Assembly (NCBI GenBank): GCA_002726235.1
Contig: PBSN01000007.1
Coordinates: 41,813 to 105,812, forward strand
DNA from: Nitrospiraceae bacterium
Lineage (GTDB): Bacteria; Nitrospirota; Nitrospiria; Nitrospirales; UBA2166
Reading direction: 5' to 3'
DNA length: 64,000 bases
In this document: in pieces, positions 60,712 to 64,000 of the stretch
Layout: each line of letters begins with the position of its first letter
Numbering within the stretch: the stretch's first letter is position 1
Translations under genes and position numbers: made by a program
The notes under the pieces: model-generated
The model's database searches: none
Told to the model about the DNA's origin: nothing
What the model saw: the letters and a program-made list of their open reading frames with translations, nothing else

Positions 60712-61521
60712 ATGTTGTGGTTTAACATCTTCAAGAAGACATTCTTCGGGATCCTGCTGGCATTGATTGTGTGGTGGGTCGCGGGGGCCATGCACTTCCC
60801 ATTTGTGTTTCAGGTGATGTTCATGCTGTACGTGCTGCTCGGCGTGGTCGTTTTTATTCTCCTTGATGCGCCTCCCATGGCACCAATGTCTGGGGGCATG
60901 GCATTTGTTGGACTCGTTGTTTTCTATCTTGGAGTATCCATGTTCTTTATTGGCGGGTCTGCGGTGCTTCCTCAGTACGATCCTAATGTTGAGAAGGGGA
61001 AAATCCAGAAGCTGCTTGCGCCGCGACTTGCCAAAACCGAATATGGACAACAGCTAGCACTTCAGAAACAAATCGATGCGCTTAACCAGCAAGCGGAATC
61101 AATTATGAATCGTTTGAGTGTTATTGGGGGAACGGCTGTTGCAGCTGTTGGCCCGGTGGCAGTCGAGTCAGGTCCACTGGACCTCGCGTCATTTGGCGAT
61201 GATCACGTTGCTGCGGGAAAAGAGGTTTATAACCTGTACGAATGCTACAACTGCCACAAGTTAGGTGGGAAGGGTGGGACCAAGAAGCGCGGACCGCATA
61301 TGGATAATCTTGGAAATGTGCTCACCAAGGAGCAGATCAAACAGAAGATTTTTGAACCAATGGCGTTTTACTCTGAAGGGTTTGAGAAGGAATATAAAAA
61401 GGGGCTGATGCCTAAAAAGTACAAAGAGCTGATGACAGATGGTGAACTTGAGGTGTTGGCCACCTACTTGGTGACGCTTAAGGATACAAGTGTGAAGACT
61501 CCGAAACCGATATTCCCCTAG
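60712..61521 (+). CDS. Membrane protein with C-terminal cytochrome c domain
   Basis: N-terminal TMs; CYNCHKLGGKGGTKKRGPHMDNLG; GLMPKKYKELMTDGELEVLATYLVTL. Confidence 0.85.
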   Translation: MLWFNIFKKTFFGILLALIVWWVAGAMHFPFVFQVMFMLYVLLGVVVFILLDAPPMAPMSGGMAFVGLVVFYLGVSMFFIGGSAVLPQYDPNVEKGKIQKLLAPRLAKTEYGQQLALQKQIDALNQQAESIMNRLSVIGGTAVAAVGPVAVESGPLDLASFGDDHVAAGKEVYNLYECYNCHKLGGKGGTKKRGPHMDNLGNVLTKEQIKQKIFEPMAFYSEGFEKEYKKGLMPKKYKELMTDGELEVLATYLVTLKDTSVKTPKPIFP

Positions 61522-61529
61522 GGTAAAGT

Positions 61530-62468
61530 GTGGCTATGCTGATGCAACCGAAGATTAAGATGAAGGTAGTTGGGAGTGATCGGGATGTTGGCGAGGTGGC
61601 CAATGTCATTGCCGATCCAGTTGCGAAGACTATCAGTCATATTGTTGTTCGTACTGGAGATCGAGGACAGCGGGTGGTTCCCCTTGATCAGATTGCAGAG
61701 GTGTCCGAAGATGTGCATCTGCGATGTTCTGCGGTGACGGTGTCTGGGTATCCACTTCTGTGTCGTGGCGACTATACGACGGTTCATCAACAGGAGGTTG
61801 CGGGTCTTGAGGCACGTTTGGATGTTGAACCTGGAGAAATCCTGATTCCAGTTCCCGAAGGCGATAGAGACATTCCTCGCCGTGGGTTTTTTACTAAGTT
61901 TACTGTCGCGATTAACGCCGTACTGGCTCTTCCCTTAGCCTATCCAATCTTAAAGTTTCTCATCCATCCGATGTATGGGGCGTATGACAATACGTGGGTG
62001 AAATTGGCGAGGGCTGACCAATTTTCAGACGTTGATGCTCCCCGGAGCTATCGTTTCAAGAAAACGCTCAAAGAAGGATATTTGGAACGGACGTTCGATA
62101 AATCCCATTGGGCTATGAAAGCATCACCTGAAACGTTGGAGGCTGTCTATCAAGGCAAGGACCTCGAGTTTCGCGATAAGAATGGTGATGTGTATTGGGT
62201 CAATCGACGGAATGTGCCCTACATTGTATATTCTGGGAAGTGCCCGCATTTGGGCTGTGGTTACAAATGGCGAAGTACTAAAAAATATAACATGGCGTTT
62301 TTGTGTCCCTGCCATTTGACCATTTACAACATTGCTGGGAGTGTGCTGACGGGTCCGGCTCCGAGGACGCTTGACGTTCTTCCGGTGCGTGTGACGCCGG
62401 GAGGTGACATCGAAACGATTGACGTTGAGTACAAGGCAGGTCTTGTAGGTCGAGTGCGGGTGATCTGA
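61530..62468 (+). CDS. Rieske [2Fe-2S] protein with N-terminal PRC-barrel-like extension
   Basis: KMKVVGSDRDVGEVANVIADPVAKTISHIVVRTGDRGQRVVPLDQI; CPHLGC...CPCHLTIYNIAG. Confidence 0.88.
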   Translation: MAMLMQPKIKMKVVGSDRDVGEVANVIADPVAKTISHIVVRTGDRGQRVVPLDQIAEVSEDVHLRCSAVTVSGYPLLCRGDYTTVHQQEVAGLEARLDVEPGEILIPVPEGDRDIPRRGFFTKFTVAINAVLALPLAYPILKFLIHPMYGAYDNTWVKLARADQFSDVDAPRSYRFKKTLKEGYLERTFDKSHWAMKASPETLEAVYQGKDLEFRDKNGDVYWVNRRNVPYIVYSGKCPHLGCGYKWRSTKKYNMAFLCPCHLTIYNIAGSVLTGPAPRTLDVLPVRVTPGGDIETIDVEYKAGLVGRVRVI

Positions 62469-63547
62469 TGAGTAGGATCGCAAAACAGATATTCGACTGG
62501 GTCGACGAACGCGCAGGTCTCAGAGAACTCAGCGACAAAATGCTCAATGAGCCGATGCCGGGAGGGTCGAGATACGCCTACGTATTCGGTTCGATTCTGG
62601 TGTACATTTTCGTCATTCAGTTGGTGACCGGTATCTTGTTGATGTTTTATTACGCACCTACTGCCGATCATGCTTACGAGAGTACTCAGTACATTATCAA
62701 TAACGTGGAATACGGATGGTTTATCCTGAGTTTTCATTTCTGGAGTTCATCCGTCATGGTGGTGATGGTAGTAATACACATGTCGCAGGTCTTTCTGTGG
62801 GGTGCGTACAAAAAACCAAGTGAGTTAGTATGGGTGGTTGGAACTGTCCTGTTTGTGCTGGTTGTGGCGATGGGCTTCACCGGCTACCTGCTCCCTTGGG
62901 ATCAGCGTTCATTCTGGGCAACCACTGTCGGTATTGAAATTGCGGACAAGGTGCCTTTGATTGGAGACTTTATTGGACAGTTTCTTCGTGGCGGGCCAAC
63001 GACCGGGGCGCATACGATTAATCGGTTCTTTGTGCTTCATGTAATGATTCTTCCACTCGCTATCATGGGGCTGGCCACTCTTCACATCTATCTCTTTCGC
63101 AAGGCCGGGCCTGCCGGTCCGTATAAGGGCACCCATGGAGAGTTGACACGAACTAGTGAGTATTTTTTCCCGCGCCAAGTCTATAAGGATAGTGTTGCTA
63201 TCGGGATCGTGTTTCTCATTACCTGTGCGCTCGCATTTTATGAGCCGGTTGAGTTGCTTCAAGAGGCGACTCCGGAGCCTGGAGATTATAACCCTATTCC
63301 AGAATGGTATTTCTTGTTTATTTTTCAGATGCTTCGTTATGAGATGTTTTCTGGCGAGTGGGGACAAATTATCGGGTCGATCGTGATTCCGATGGCATTC
63401 ATGATCTGGTTGGTAGCAATTCCTTTTATATTTCGAAACCCCGAGCGACGCTTGTGGAAACGGAAGCTTGGTATTGCGACTTGGGCGCTCATTCTCTTTG
63501 CGGTCGCATGGTTAACTTACGATTTCAGCATCACAGAGGTTCACTGA
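62468..63547 (+). CDS. Cytochrome b (b6/subunit IV-like fusion)
   Basis: FHFWSSSVMVVMVVIHMSQVF; HTINRFFVLHVMILPLAIMGLATLHIYLFRK; PEWYFLF. Confidence 0.94.
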   Translation: MSRIAKQIFDWVDERAGLRELSDKMLNEPMPGGSRYAYVFGSILVYIFVIQLVTGILLMFYYAPTADHAYESTQYIINNVEYGWFILSFHFWSSSVMVVMVVIHMSQVFLWGAYKKPSELVWVVGTVLFVLVVAMGFTGYLLPWDQRSFWATTVGIEIADKVPLIGDFIGQFLRGGPTTGAHTINRFFVLHVMILPLAIMGLATLHIYLFRKAGPAGPYKGTHGELTRTSEYFFPRQVYKDSVAIGIVFLITCALAFYEPVELLQEATPEPGDYNPIPEWYFLFIFQMLRYEMFSGEWGQIIGSIVIPMAFMIWLVAIPFIFRNPERRLWKRKLGIATWALILFAVAWLTYDFSITEVH

Positions 63548-63548
63548 A

Positions 63549-64000
63549 GTGCAGGTTCCAAAGGATCCAAACCTTTACCTGACGGTGTTCACTGGCATTT
63601 GCGTGACGATCGTCGTGGCGTTCTGGATTCTAACGCCAGTGTATACCCCCCACCTTGAGGAGGAAAGTGAGCACGCCGCTTTGATAAAGCCTGAACAGGC
63701 GCTTGGACAGGTTGATGCCATGCTCACGGCCGCCGAGACAACTCTTGCTGAGATGGGTGGGGGGGAAATGGAATCAAAAGCATTGTCTACGCAAGAAGGT
63801 TCAAACCTAGCGAATGTAGTGCCGGCATCTGGTCCTGATACTGGTCCTGATACTGGCCATGATCATGCTATGGGCGGCCATGATCATGCTATGGGTGGGC
63901 CTGATCACGATATGGGTGGGCCTGATCACGATATGGGTGGGCCTGATCACAATATGAGTGGGCCTGATCACGATATGGGTGGGCCTGACCATGCTATGGG
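63549..64000 (+). CDS. Membrane-anchored protein with Met/His/Asp-rich tandem repeats, 3'-truncated by window
   Basis: GTG start 1 bp after cytochrome b stop; single TM (YLTVFTGICVTIVVAFWILTPVYTP); GHDHAMGGHDHAMGGPDHDMGGPDHDMGGPDHNMSGPDHDMGGPDHAMG; no stop before edge. Confidence 0.75.
   Translation, partial: MQVPKDPNLYLTVFTGICVTIVVAFWILTPVYTPHLEEESEHAALIKPEQALGQVDAMLTAAETTLAEMGGGEMESKALSTQEGSNLANVVPASGPDTGPDTGHDHAMGGHDHAMGGPDHDMGGPDHDMGGPDHNMSGPDHDMGGPDHAM
63831..64000 (+). repeat. Coding tandem repeat, mainly 21-bp unit gggcctgatcacgatatgggt plus two ggtcctgatact units
   Basis: Direct reading of the right edge; array continues to the window end. Confidence 0.9.

Noticed and set aside
63807-63992. 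Minus-strand repetitive ORF (MVRPTHIVIRPTHIVIRPTH...)
   Set aside because: Antisense shadow of the coding tandem repeat
63831-64000. CRISPR-like direct repeats at the right edge
   Set aside because: Repeats are contiguous, in frame and coding (21-bp, 7-aa units) with no spacers

Overview
Continuous chromosomal segment, about 50% GC by eye, of a Gram-negative bacterium. The gene content (Mpa/ARC-Dop-PrcB-PrcA-PafA proteasome locus, bd-like oxidase next to a Rieske/cytochrome b locus, diderm T2SS) suggests a Nitrospira-like (Nitrospirota) organism; this is inference, not shown by the sequence. Main blocks: (1) 1-4680, possible accessory region with SDR, HNH endonuclease, SAM methyltransferase, a possible pseudogene, a lipoprotein and the 3' part of a tRNA-Arg(CCG); (2) 4884-17117, type II secretion operon in the order C-D-E-F-G-H-I-J-N-L-M-K; (3) 17285-23838, largely uncharacterised envelope/secreted cluster with three tandem paralogous outer-membrane-like proteins, two large secreted proteins sharing a THGHxPGxGPGxG motif and a Cys-rich acidic secreted protein, preceded by a near-consensus sigma70 promoter; (4) hemE-hemY and thiS-thiG-thiE; (5) proteasome/pupylation-type locus without a visible Pup/UBact gene; (6) M23 peptidase, DsrE-like protein, ZnuABC-type transporter; (7) Rrf2 regulator, siroheme reductase-TusA fusion, APS reductase, nucleotidyltransferase, TrpD-like protein; (8) radical SAM protein, pyrE; (9) complete F1Fo ATP synthase operon; (10) polyprenyl synthase and a respiratory cluster (cytochrome c, bd-like oxidase without GRQPW, membrane cytochrome c, PRC-like/Rieske fusion, fused cytochrome b, and a truncated membrane-anchored Met/His/Asp-rich repeat protein at the right edge). 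No CRISPR array, rRNA operon or transposase was seen. Best candidates for undescribed biology are the envelope cluster at 18.4-23.8 kb, the tag-less proteasome locus and the respiratory cluster with its metal-binding-like repeat protein.
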